Below, in pieces: positions 1 through 4,916 of a DNA stretch of 5,379 bases. The stretch spans positions 1 to 5,379 of the forward strand of contig DFKM01000111.1 in NCBI GenBank assembly GCA_002373555.1, written 5' to 3'. The position numbers and the translations under genes are program-made. Source of the stretch: Lachnospiraceae bacterium UBA3645 (GTDB taxonomy: Bacteria; Bacillota; Clostridia; Lachnospirales; Lachnospiraceae). Below the pieces are notes generated by a model. That model was not told the DNA's origin. It was given only the letters and a program-made list of their open reading frames with translations, and ran no database searches. How positions within the stretch are numbered: the first letter of the stretch is position 1; every line of letters starts with the position of its first letter.

Positions 1-860
1 GCGCCGACGATATTGTGCAGCTCATCGATGAACAGGATGATCTCGCCTTCGCTCTTGCGGACTTCTTCCAGGACAGCCTTCAGACGCTCTTCAAATTCGC
101 CCCTGTACTTGGCACCGGCCAGCAGTGCGCCCATGTCCAGAGAGAAGAGCTTGCGGTCCTTCAGGTTGGAAGGCACGTCGCCGGCAACGATCCGCAGCGC
201 CAGGCCTTCCGCGATCGCGGTCTTGCCGACGCCGGGCTCGCCGATCAGTACGGGGTTGTTCTTGGTCTTCCTCGAAAGGATGCGGATCACGTTCCGGATC
301 TCGGAATCCCTGCCGATCACGGGATCGAGCTTGCCCTCACGGGCTGTCTCCACCAGATCTCTGCCGTATTTTGTGAGAACATCATAGGTGTCCTCGGGAT
401 TGTCGTTCGTTACATGGGCATGGCCGCGGACGGTCTGGAGCGCGTTCAGGAATTCCTTTCGGCTGATCCCGAACATTTTCATGATCTCCTTCATGTCCTT
501 GTCGGCATATTCCATCATGGACAGCATCAGATGCTCGACGGACACATAGTCATCCTGCATCTTTTTGGCCTGTGTCTCCGCCTCTGTAAGAGCACGGTTC
601 AGTGCCTGGGAGACGTAGACATTCCCGGTATCACCGCTCACCTTCGGATAAGAAGCGATGATGCTGTCCGCTCTGTTTTTTACGGAAGACGGATCGACCG
701 TCATCTTTGTGAAGAGCTGCGGGATCAGCCCGTTTTCCTGCGAGAGCAGGGCGGAGAGCAGGTGCATCTCCTCGATCTGCGGATTCTGATTCCGGATCGC
801 ATTATTTTGAGCTTCCTGGATCGACTCCATGGATTTCTGCGTAAATTTCTGTATGTTCAT
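1..860 (-). CDS. clpB: ATP-dependent chaperone ClpB, N-terminal part (runs off the window)
   Basis: This is the first 286 codons of a ClpB disaggregase, a hexameric AAA+ ATPase that works with DnaK to resolve cytoplasmic protein aggregates; the full protein is usually about 860 residues. Residues 1-150 are the double Clp_N repeat. The first ATPase domain follows, with Walker A GEPGVGKT at residues 207-214 and Walker B LFIDE ending at E280, almost the same numbering as E. coli ClpB. The pore-loop stretch [12 protein letters not shown] lies between them. The NBD1 remainder, the ClpB-specific middle domain and NBD2 lie outside the window, so ClpB rather than ClpC is inferred from the N-terminal sequence and the spacing. 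The ATG start at 858-860 is fixed by an exceptionally complete Shine-Dalgarno. The gene follows a ribbon-helix-helix gene by 55 bp on the same strand. No CIRCE or CtsR-type operator is visible in that gap. Confidence 0.96.
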   Translation of the reverse strand, partial: MNIQKFTQKSMESIQEAQNNAIRNQNPQIEEMHLLSALLSQENGLIPQLFTKMTVDPSSVKNRADSIIASYPKVSGDTGNVYVSQALNRALTEAETQAKKMQDDYVSVEHLMLSMMEYADKDMKEIMKMFGISRKEFLNALQTVRGHAHVTNDNPEDTYDVLTKYGRDLVETAREGKLDPVIGRDSEIRNVIRILSRKTKNNPVLIGEPGVGKTAIAEGLALRIVAGDVPSNLKDRKLFSLDMGALLAGAKYRGEFEERLKAVLEEVRKSEGEIILFIDELHNIVG

Positions 861-862
861 AA

Positions 863-874
863 GATCACCTCCTT
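863..874 (-). promoter_or_regulatory. Near-complete Shine-Dalgarno of clpB
   Basis: Read on the minus strand, the 12 bases AAGGAGGTGATC match the full anti-Shine-Dalgarno tail of 16S rRNA. The AGGAGG core sits 7 nt before the ATG. This predicts strong initiation and fixes the clpB start. Confidence 0.9.
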
Positions 875-915
875 ACGGTGTTTCGATATTCATTTCTTTC
901 CGGCATTCGGTATGC

Positions 916-1581
916 TCAGATGATCACGGTATTCTTGTTCGACATCCAGCTGCAGATCAGCCGGTCCAGCTGCTGGAAAAGCAGGATATCCTGCTGCTGC
1001 CAGTTCGCAAAATAGTGTTTGATGGCGGTATCCAGCAGGTTGATGTAATCGGTAATGGCCGCGCCGACATCATCCCCCGAATAGAACGGGAGATTCAGCG
1101 GTATGTACAGCGGCCGGATTATGCGTCCGTCGCTGTATTCCGCACCGGTGCCGCCGGGCAGGTAGCGCGAAAGCCTTCCGTTCTCCGCGCGGCTCCAGAT
1201 CATGAAGAAACGCTCCAGATGGGAGAGGAGCGCGGCATTCTGCGTACGGAAGGAGACCGTCAGCTCACCGCACAGCTCCGGCCGGTCCTGCGTCAGCGTC
1301 AGCTGATATTTGATGTTCGGCTTGTATTTGAATGCAAGCGGACTCTTGAACGTCAGCATTGAGCCTCTTGCGGAAGTGAGCATCTGAAAGGTGTCCTCCA
1401 TCTGTCTGGTGATGTAGGAAGAGATCTCGCGGATGCGCATCTCCGGGGTGACGTAGGAAATATGTTCCGCCAGGATCCGGTCGACCATGTTCGACCGGCT
1501 GGTATTCTGTTCGTAAGCCATTCTGTCAATGGCTGCTATGATGTCGTCCGAAAGCACCAGACTGTAGATACTCTTGTTCAT
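916..1581 (-). CDS. Ribbon-helix-helix (CopG/Arc-like) protein with uncharacterised C-terminal domain
   Basis: The 221-residue product is probably a DNA-binding regulator. Residues 3-9 (SIYSLVL) fit the short beta strand of a ribbon-helix-helix fold. Residues 10-24 and about 28-43 fit its two helices, joined by an N-T-S-R-S turn typical of the family. The remaining roughly 150 residues are mixed alpha/beta with several aromatic residues and no motif I recognise, so this is much longer than a bare CopG antitoxin (45-100 aa). It may sense a ligand or partner protein. No signal peptide or membrane segment is seen. The ATG at 1581 is chosen because GGAGG precedes it at good spacing; an upstream in-frame extension of 28 codons reads through the promoter and is not used. 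No toxin gene lies next to it. Its downstream neighbour is clpB, so it may be autoregulatory and influence clpB expression (inference). Confidence 0.78.
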   Translation of the reverse strand: MNKSIYSLVLSDDIIAAIDRMAYEQNTSRSNMVDRILAEHISYVTPEMRIREISSYITRQMEDTFQMLTSARGSMLTFKSPLAFKYKPNIKYQLTLTQDRPELCGELTVSFRTQNAALLSHLERFFMIWSRAENGRLSRYLPGGTGAEYSDGRIIRPLYIPLNLPFYSGDDVGAAITDYINLLDTAIKHYFANWQQQDILLFQQLDRLICSWMSNKNTVII

Positions 1582-1608
1582 CTCATCGCCTCCGATCTGT
1601 TCTTTCTG

Positions 1609-1655
1609 ATAACATTGTAACACAGTAAAATAATTTGTCAATAAAATTAATAACA
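1609..1655 (-). promoter_or_regulatory. Candidate operator: three TGTTAY repeats around the RHH promoter
   Basis: On the minus strand TGTTAT, TGTTAC and TGTTAT occur at 1650-1655, 1617-1622 and 1609-1614. The last two are in tandem 8 bp apart and overlap the -10; the first lies upstream of the -35. Ribbon-helix-helix dimers often bind short repeated half-sites over their own promoters, so autoregulation is possible. The sequence is A/T-rich and the repeats could be chance. Confidence 0.3.
1614..1641 (-). promoter_or_regulatory. Sigma-A promoter of the RHH gene (and possibly clpB)
   Basis: On the minus strand, a perfect -35 TTGACA (1636-1641) and a -10 TACAAT (1614-1619) are separated by 16 bp, with A/T-rich DNA upstream. 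The 5' leader to the RHH start is short. No other convincing promoter is seen before clpB, so this one may serve both genes. Confidence 0.85.
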
Positions 1656-1661
1656 AAAGAT

Positions 1662-1695
1662 GCAAAAATTTGGAACAGGGTCAGCACCTGTTCCA
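1662..1695 (-). terminator. Rho-independent terminator after the 56-residue protein gene
   Basis: A perfect 9-bp inverted repeat TGGAACAGG / CCTGTTCCA (1671-1679 and 1687-1695) encloses a 7-nt loop. On the minus strand it is followed by AATTTTT. It lies 54 nt past the stop of the DUF6472-like gene and separates that unit from the RHH promoter. The same palindrome could also be a copy of a dispersed repeat. Confidence 0.65.
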
Positions 1696-1714
1696 TGGCG
1701 GGAACCGGAGAGCG

Positions 1715-1741
1715 GCAGGACAGGGTACCGGCCCTGCCCCG
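1715..1741. repeat. GC-rich imperfect hairpin beside the terminator
   Basis: CAGGG (1721-1725) pairs with CCCTG (1732-1736) around a 6-nt loop, with further interrupted G:C pairs outside. There is no U-tract on either side, so it is not a terminator by itself. With the hairpin at 1671-1695 it forms a double-hairpin layout reminiscent of REP/BIME-type intergenic repeats. Confidence 0.35.
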
Positions 1742-1748
1742 GCCTGTT

Positions 1749-1919
1749 TCAGTTCTGATGTCTTACGATGGCGTATTCATCATCGTGCCGGTAATACGGG
1801 CAGGTCTGCCGGCGGCTGCCCAGGAGCCTTGCATAGTCATCCTCGTCCATGTTTACAGAGCAGTAATATTCTTCGTCTTCGTCATCCCATTCAAAGTAGC
1901 TGCAGTCTTCACAGTTCAT
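1749..1919 (-). CDS. Small Cys/acidic protein, DUF6472-like
   Basis: The 56-residue soluble protein has four cysteines (C3, C6, C20, C40), a strongly acidic centre (WDDEDEEYYC, NMDEDDYAR) and a C-terminal CPYYRHDDEYAIVRHQN block. This layout (N-terminal MNCExC, mid Cys followed by SVNMDED, then CPYYR) resembles short proteins annotated as DUF6472 in Lachnospiraceae; I make that match from memory. The Cys pattern suggests a small metal site, probably zinc, but no function is established. The ATG at 1919 is preceded by GAGGG at good spacing. Longer in-frame upstream reading has no ribosome site and crosses the divergent promoter region. It is transcribed away from the 73-residue protein and thiN genes. 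Confidence 0.82.
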   Translation of the reverse strand: MNCEDCSYFEWDDEDEEYYCSVNMDEDDYARLLGSRRQTCPYYRHDDEYAIVRHQN

Positions 1920-1945
1920 GATCGTTCCCTCGGGTATTTCTTTTT

Positions 1946-1962
1946 CGCAGCTTATGCCTGCG
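1946..1962 (-). other. Stem-loop in the 5' leader of the 56-residue protein gene
   Basis: CGCAG (1946-1950) and CTGCG (1958-1962) form a perfect 5-bp stem with a 7-nt loop. On the minus strand it lies upstream of the ribosome site and is followed by an A-rich run. It may be a small leader structure or part of a DNA operator. Confidence 0.35.
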
Positions 1963-1984
1963 CACAGAATAACTATAGCATAAG
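1951..1984. promoter_or_regulatory. 7-bp inverted repeat in the divergent intergenic region
   Basis: CTTATGC at 1951-1957 is exactly repeated in inverse as GCATAAG at 1978-1984 with a 20-bp spacer. It lies between two divergent genes and its right arm overlaps the likely -35 region of the rightward promoter. A dimeric regulator could bind there, but no candidate regulator is identified. Confidence 0.35.
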
Positions 1985-2004
1985 AAAACAAAAAGCGATA
2001 TAAT
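1976..2004 (+). promoter_or_regulatory. Promoter of the 73-residue protein/thiN cluster
   Basis: A perfect -10 TATAAT at 1999-2004 lies about 54 bp before the start of the 73-residue protein. The -35 position (TAGCAT, 1976-1981, 17-bp spacer) is poor, suggesting a weak or activated promoter. No TPP riboswitch signature is visible in the short leader. Confidence 0.6.
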
Positions 2005-2057
2005 AGAAAAGGCAGCAAACGGCTGACTGCTGAACGTATAGACAAGGAGGAAGAATC

Positions 2058-2279
2058 ATGGCGGAACTGAATATCAATGAGATCATCAAAGCGATCGATG
2101 CGAAACTGAAAGCGGATCCCGGCATTGTGGAAAAGGCGAAGAAGGATCCTGCCGGCGCGATCAAGGCTGTTACCGGCATGGAAGTGACCAATCAACAGCT
2201 TGCCGACATCGCAAAGCAGATCGAAGGTAAGGTGGATATGGCACAGGTAAGCGCCTTCCTGAAGAACCTGAAGCTGTAA
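2058..2279 (+). CDS. Small helical protein, faintly Nif11/NHLP-leader-like
   Basis: This 73-residue protein has no cysteine, no signal peptide and no membrane segment. It appears to be two or three amphipathic helices: NINEIIKAIDAKLKADPG, then IVEKAKKDPAGAIKAVTG, then a C-terminal helix ending in FLKNLKL. The order 'short helix, xDPxxxxKxKxDPxxAI, (T)G, hydrophobic residue' recalls the leader fold of Nif11 and nitrile-hydratase-like leader peptides (TIGR03798/TIGR03793). However, there is no GG cleavage site, no Cys/Ser/Thr-rich core and no modifying enzyme nearby, so it is not called a RiPP precursor. AAGGAGG at 2044-2050, 7 nt before the ATG, predicts high expression. The stop is 5 bp from the thiN start, implying co-transcription. 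Confidence 0.75.
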   Translation: MAELNINEIIKAIDAKLKADPGIVEKAKKDPAGAIKAVTGMEVTNQQLADIAKQIEGKVDMAQVSAFLKNLKL

Positions 2280-2284
2280 GCAGT

Positions 2285-2944
2285 ATGGAAGACGAACGCA
2301 GAACAGAAATACCGGAAGAGGCCTGCTGCTGTCTGATCGGCGCAGGCCTTTTCGGTGACGGATTTATTCCGCCGGGAGAAGACGGCCTGATCATTGCCTG
2401 TGACGGCGGCATCAGATCCTGCGAAGCGCGCGGGATCCGGCCGGACATGATCATCGGAGACTTTGATTCGCTCGGATTTGTGCCGGACGGGAAAGATGTG
2501 ATCACACTGCCTGTCAGAAAGGATGTCACGGATCTCTGGGCCGCTTACGAAGAAGGTGTAAAGCGGGGGTACCGTTATTTCCGGATCTACGGCGCGGCCG
2601 GCGGCGCCAGACCGTCCCATACGGTCGCCAACATCCAGATGCTGACGCATATGGCGCTCGCCGGAAACCGGGGAGAACTGTACGGCGAAGGCGCGGTATA
2701 CCGGGTGATCCGCAACGGAACACTGCGGCTTCCCGCAAACGATCCGGAATGCGCCGGACATCTGTCCGTCCTCTCGCTCTCGGAACGATCCGAAGGCGTT
2801 TCGATCCGAGGACTGTCCTATACGCTGGACGGCGCAGAGCTGACCTACGACTTTCCGCTCGGCGTCGGGAATCTGCCGGACGCGGAAGAAGCGGAGATCT
2901 CCGTGGAAAATGGTACACTCCTGATCATCACGGAACGGGAATGA
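2285..2944 (+). CDS. thiN: Thiamine pyrophosphokinase
   Basis: The enzyme transfers pyrophosphate from ATP to thiamine, giving thiamine diphosphate, in the cytoplasm. The 219-residue length is normal. Visible motifs are a nucleotide-binding start CLIGAG (16-21), CDGG (39-42), the catalytic metal-binding IIGDFDS (56-62), and KDVTD (79-83) with its conserved Asp. GAAGGARPSHTVAN (103-116) stands where the family usually has GGRxDHTLAN; the usual Asp is replaced by Ser and the block is one residue longer. The thiamine-binding C-terminal beta domain covers about 145-215. The ATG at 2285 begins 5 bp after the preceding stop and lacks a clear Shine-Dalgarno, which suggests translational coupling to the 73-residue gene. 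No other thiamine gene and no TPP riboswitch are seen here. Confidence 0.93.
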   Translation: MEDERRTEIPEEACCCLIGAGLFGDGFIPPGEDGLIIACDGGIRSCEARGIRPDMIIGDFDSLGFVPDGKDVITLPVRKDVTDLWAAYEEGVKRGYRYFRIYGAAGGARPSHTVANIQMLTHMALAGNRGELYGEGAVYRVIRNGTLRLPANDPECAGHLSVLSLSERSEGVSIRGLSYTLDGAELTYDFPLGVGNLPDAEEAEISVENGTLLIITERE

Positions 2945-3016
2945 AATGTGGAACACAGAAAAATGAAGACGGACAGCAGAATGCAGAGAACAGAGAAAAA
3001 GACAAAGGGAGTCCAG

Positions 3017-3607
3017 ATGGAAAAGATCAGCTTTAAACCCGGAAACATGCTGTATCCCCTGCCCGCGGTCATGGTGTCATGCGGCGAGTTCGGCGGGTAT
3101 TCGAATATCGTTACGGCGGCATGGACAGGAACAGCCTGCTCGGATCCGCCGATGGTCTATGTGTCTCTGCGGCCGGAACGCTATTCCTACGGGATCATTG
3201 ATGCATCGCGGGAGTATGTGATCAATCTGGTGACGGAAGATCTTGCGCGGGCGATGGATTTCTGCGGCGTCCGCTCGGGAAAAGATGTGGACAAATGGAA
3301 GGAATGCGGACTCACGCCGGTCCCTTCTGAGACAGTCAAGTGTCCGGCAATCGCAGAATCGCCTGTCAATATCGAGTGTCGGGTGAAGCAGAAGATCGAA
3401 CTCGGATCGCATCATATGTTCCTGGCGGAGGTGACCGCAGTAAAAGTGAACGGGGAATACATGAATGAGAAGGGTGCGTTTGAACTGAATGCATCGCATC
3501 TGCTGGCGTATTCGCACGGAACCTACTTCGGGCTGGGAAAGAAGCTCGGTACGTTTGGTTACAGTGTGAAAAAGCAGAAAGGGAAAAAAGGAAAGAGCAG
3601 GAAATGA
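3017..3607 (+). CDS. Flavin reductase-family (FMN-binding split-barrel) protein
   Basis: The 196-residue protein fits the flavin reductase-like domain family (PF01613), which binds FMN and includes NAD(P)H:flavin reductases and flavoredoxins. Supporting segments are NIVTAAWTGTACSDPPMVYVSLRP (30-53), with the conserved T-x-W and DPP-x-SLRP flavin-contact pattern, and GSHHMFLAEV (130-139), a hallmark of the family. The last 12 residues are a basic tail (KKQKGKKGKSRK). The physiological substrate cannot be told from sequence. The start at 3017 is preferred because GGGAG lies 5 nt upstream and the protein then begins like its relatives. A GTG at 2948, just after the thiN stop, would add a 23-residue basic extension and is possible but less likely. 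It lies 72 bp after thiN on the same strand and probably belongs to that transcript. Confidence 0.88.
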   Translation: MEKISFKPGNMLYPLPAVMVSCGEFGGYSNIVTAAWTGTACSDPPMVYVSLRPERYSYGIIDASREYVINLVTEDLARAMDFCGVRSGKDVDKWKECGLTPVPSETVKCPAIAESPVNIECRVKQKIELGSHHMFLAEVTAVKVNGEYMNEKGAFELNASHLLAYSHGTYFGLGKKLGTFGYSVKKQKGKKGKSRK

Positions 3608-3652
3608 CTGCGCGGTCAGCGGACGGCAGCACCAATGGCTGATAAAAAGAAG

Positions 3653-3705
3653 AAAGAACCCCGGGTCAGATCTTCCGAAGGAGAGAAATGATCCGGGGTT
3701 CCTTT
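3653..3705 (-). terminator. Terminator of the tRNA-Leu pair (possibly bidirectional)
   Basis: A perfect 9-bp stem GAACCCCGG (3656-3664) / CCGGGGTTC (3693-3701) has inner complementarity (TCA/TGA and CTTCC/GGAG), giving a long hairpin. On the minus strand it is followed by TTTCTTCTTTTT, a good U-rich tail, placing it after the tRNA genes. On the plus strand the tail is weaker (CTTTAG), but the hairpin sits about 50 bp past the flavin reductase stop and may end that transcript too. Confidence 0.8.
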
Positions 3706-3721
3706 AGAGTAAAAAAATAAG

Positions 3722-3804
3722 TGCGGGAGAAGGGACTTGAACCCTCACGCACTTCGTGCACATGATCCTTAGTCATGCCTGTCTGCCAATTCCAGCACTC
3801 CCGC
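3722..3804 (-). tRNA. tRNA-Leu, anticodon AAG
   Basis: This is a type II tRNA of 83 nt with discriminator A73 and no encoded CCA. Acceptor stem GCGGGAG / CTCCCGC, D stem CTG/CAG with loop containing TTGGCAGA, anticodon stem CATGA/TCATG, variable arm GCAC-GAA-GTGC, and T stem GAGGG/CCCTT with T loop TTCAAGT all pair. The anticodon loop is CTAAGGA, so the anticodon is AAG (bases 3768-3770 on the plus strand), reading CUU and, if A34 is deaminated to inosine, CUC and CUA. Most bacteria use GAG for this box. A 7-T run begins just past the 3' end. Confidence 0.95.
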
Positions 3805-3833
3805 AACTCAGGTTGTACAGCGAAAATAAGAAA

Positions 3834-3918
3834 TGCGGATGGCGGGACTTGAACCCGCACCCAAGTAATATGGACATGAACCTGAATCATGCGCGTATGC
3901 CAATTCCGCCACATCCGC
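3834..3918 (-). tRNA. tRNA-Leu, anticodon CAG
   Basis: This is an 85-nt type II tRNA with no encoded CCA and discriminator A73. Acceptor GCGGATG / CATCCGC, D stem GCG/CGC, anticodon stem CATGA/TCATG around loop TTCAGGT, and T stem GCGGG/CCCGC with loop TTCAAGT all pair. The anticodon CAG reads CUG. It is the first gene of a two-tRNA unit, with 29 bp separating it from tRNA-Leu(AAG); the two share the anticodon stem. Confidence 0.96.
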
Positions 3919-3943
3919 ATCTGTCGCTTTCGCGTGCCTAGTT

Positions 3944-3972
3944 ATAGTAGCACTAATGGAAATCCTTGTCAA
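3944..3972 (-). promoter_or_regulatory. Promoter of the tRNA-Leu pair
   Basis: On the minus strand, a perfect -35 TTGACA (3967-3972) is followed after 17 bp by a -10 TACTAT (3944-3949). The first tRNA begins 25 bp downstream, a normal leader for stable RNA. Confidence 0.85.
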
Positions 3973-3974
3973 TC

Positions 3975-4005
3975 GAAAAATTAATTTTTTGAAAAATATT
4001 TATTT
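3975..4005 (-). promoter_or_regulatory. UP-element-like A/T tract upstream of the tRNA promoter
   Basis: Immediately upstream of the -35 (minus strand) is an almost pure A/T stretch with phased runs (AAATATTTTT, AAAAAATT, ATTTTT). This fits the RNA polymerase alpha-subunit UP element common to strong rRNA and tRNA promoters. Confidence 0.6.
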
Positions 4006-4041
4006 CGTCCGGTGCAGTGCCGGATCCTGCGAGGAACAAGT

Positions 4042-4069
4042 TTGCTTTATCCTGCGTTTGTGCTATCAT
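4042..4069 (+). promoter_or_regulatory. Extended -10 promoter of the YggS-family gene
   Basis: An extended -10, TGC-TATCAT (4061-4069), has a weak -35 TTGCTT (4042-4047) 16 bp upstream. It precedes the ATG at 4108 by about 38 bp. A short inverted repeat TCCGG/CCGGA at 4008-4024 lies further upstream, of unknown meaning. Confidence 0.6.
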
Positions 4070-4107
4070 ATCATGAGATGATTTTGAGACAGTGGAGGCA
4101 GAGAAGA

Positions 4108-4797
4108 ATGGTCACGGAAAATTATAAAGCAGTTGACAGGCGTGTGTGCGAGGCAGCAGCCCGTGCCGGCAGGGACAGACAGGAGATCGTGCTCATCGCC
4201 GTCAGCAAGACAAAGCCGGTTGAACTGGTCCTGGAACTCGCGGATGCCGGCGTCAAAGACTTCGGCGAGAACCATGCACAGGAGCTGGTGCAGAAATATG
4301 ATGTGATCCACGAAGGGATCAACTGGCATTTCATCGGACACCTGCAGCGGAACAAGGTGAAGTACGTTGTCGGGCGGGCCTGCCTGATCCATTCGGTCTC
4401 TTCCATGCGCCTGGCAGAGGAGATCAATAAAGAATCGCTGAAAAAGGGCGTGGTATCCGATATCCTGATGGAAGTGAATATAGCGGAGGAGGAGACGAAA
4501 TCCGGCATCTCGGAGGAGGAAGCGGAAGCGCTTCTGCGGCAGATCTCGACACTTCCGGCGCTGCGCGTAAAAGGCCTGATGGCGATCGCGCCGCCGGTGG
4601 AAGATCCGGAAGAGAACCGCGGCTATTTCCGGCAGATGCGGGAGATGAAAGAGAAGTTTCAGGCGCTGGGGCTGCCGCACGTCGATCTTACAGAGCTCTC
4701 CATGGGCATGACAGGAGACTTCGAAGTCGCGATCGAAGAGGGCGCAACGATGGTGCGCGTCGGCACAGCCATCTTCGGAGAACGCCGCTACGAATGA
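4108..4797 (+). CDS. YggS/YlmE-family pyridoxal phosphate homeostasis protein
   Basis: This is a cytoplasmic PLP-binding TIM-barrel protein (YggS in E. coli, YlmE in Bacillus, human PLPBP). The family keeps free PLP and amino acid pools in balance and has no established catalysis of its own. The PLP-linking lysine is K34 in AVSKTKP (31-37), matching K36 of E. coli YggS. Further family blocks are DFGENHAQE (51-59), [11 protein letters not shown] (73-83), [10 protein letters not shown] (197-206) and [11 protein letters not shown] (216-226), which cradle the PLP phosphate. The length of 229 residues is typical. The ATG at 4108 is chosen because GGAGG lies about 9 nt upstream; earlier in-frame starts run through the promoter. 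It stands alone, with no septum genes beside it in this window, and is followed after 119 bp by an Lrp/AsnC gene on the same strand. Confidence 0.95.
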   Translation: MVTENYKAVDRRVCEAAARAGRDRQEIVLIAVSKTKPVELVLELADAGVKDFGENHAQELVQKYDVIHEGINWHFIGHLQRNKVKYVVGRACLIHSVSSMRLAEEINKESLKKGVVSDILMEVNIAEEETKSGISEEEAEALLRQISTLPALRVKGLMAIAPPVEDPEENRGYFRQMREMKEKFQALGLPHVDLTELSMGMTGDFEVAIEEGATMVRVGTAIFGERRYE

Positions 4798-4837
4798 AAA
4801 CATATCGCGGGATTTACTTTATAAATAAAAATGTCCG

Positions 4838-4866
4838 TTGAACTTTCGATTGTTTTGTGGTATAAA
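4838..4866 (+). promoter_or_regulatory. Promoter of the Lrp/AsnC gene
   Basis: TTGAAC (4838-4843), a 17-bp spacer and TATAAA (4861-4866) with a TG extension (TGG) just before it form a good sigma-A promoter. The ATG lies 50 bp downstream. No terminator hairpin is seen between the YggS-family stop and this promoter, so readthrough is possible. Confidence 0.8.
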
Positions 4867-4916
4867 TAACAGGCAGATAAATACGCTACGGCGGAGATTT
4901 TAAAGGAAGAATTGCA

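Noticed and set aside
15..923. Long open frame of 302 codons on the plus strand opposite clpB
   Set aside because: It is antisense to a clear ClpB sequence with intact Walker motifs; the frame is open because of GC-rich codon use, and it has no ribosome site or recognisable domain.
1582..1665. 28-codon N-terminal extension of the RHH protein
   Set aside because: It reads through the -35/-10 promoter. The hydrophobic stretch looks like a signal peptide but is A/T-rich promoter DNA; the GGAGG-preceded ATG at 1581 is far better.
1582..1748. A toxin gene partner for the RHH protein
   Set aside because: The upstream gap holds only the promoter and hairpins, and the downstream gene is clpB; there is no toxin-like small frame.
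2005..2057. TPP riboswitch before the thiN unit
   Set aside because: The leader is only about 50 nt and shows none of the conserved THI-box sequence.
1920..2195. 92-codon upstream extension of the 56-residue Cys protein
   Set aside because: It overlaps the divergent promoter and the start of the 73-residue gene on the other strand, and lacks a ribosome site; the DUF6472-like block begins at 1919.
2192..2956. 254-codon frame on the minus strand across thiN
   Set aside because: It is the antisense shadow of a well-supported thiamine pyrophosphokinase gene.
3635..3691. 18-codon frame beginning MADKKKKEPRV after the flavin reductase gene
   Set aside because: It overlaps the terminator hairpin, has no Shine-Dalgarno and its composition follows from the A-rich hairpin flank.
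3666..3941. Open frames over the tRNA pair on both strands
   Set aside because: They translate tRNA sequence and have no protein features.
4066..4803. 245-codon antisense frame over the YggS-family gene
   Set aside because: It is a shadow of the conserved gene, with no ribosome site.
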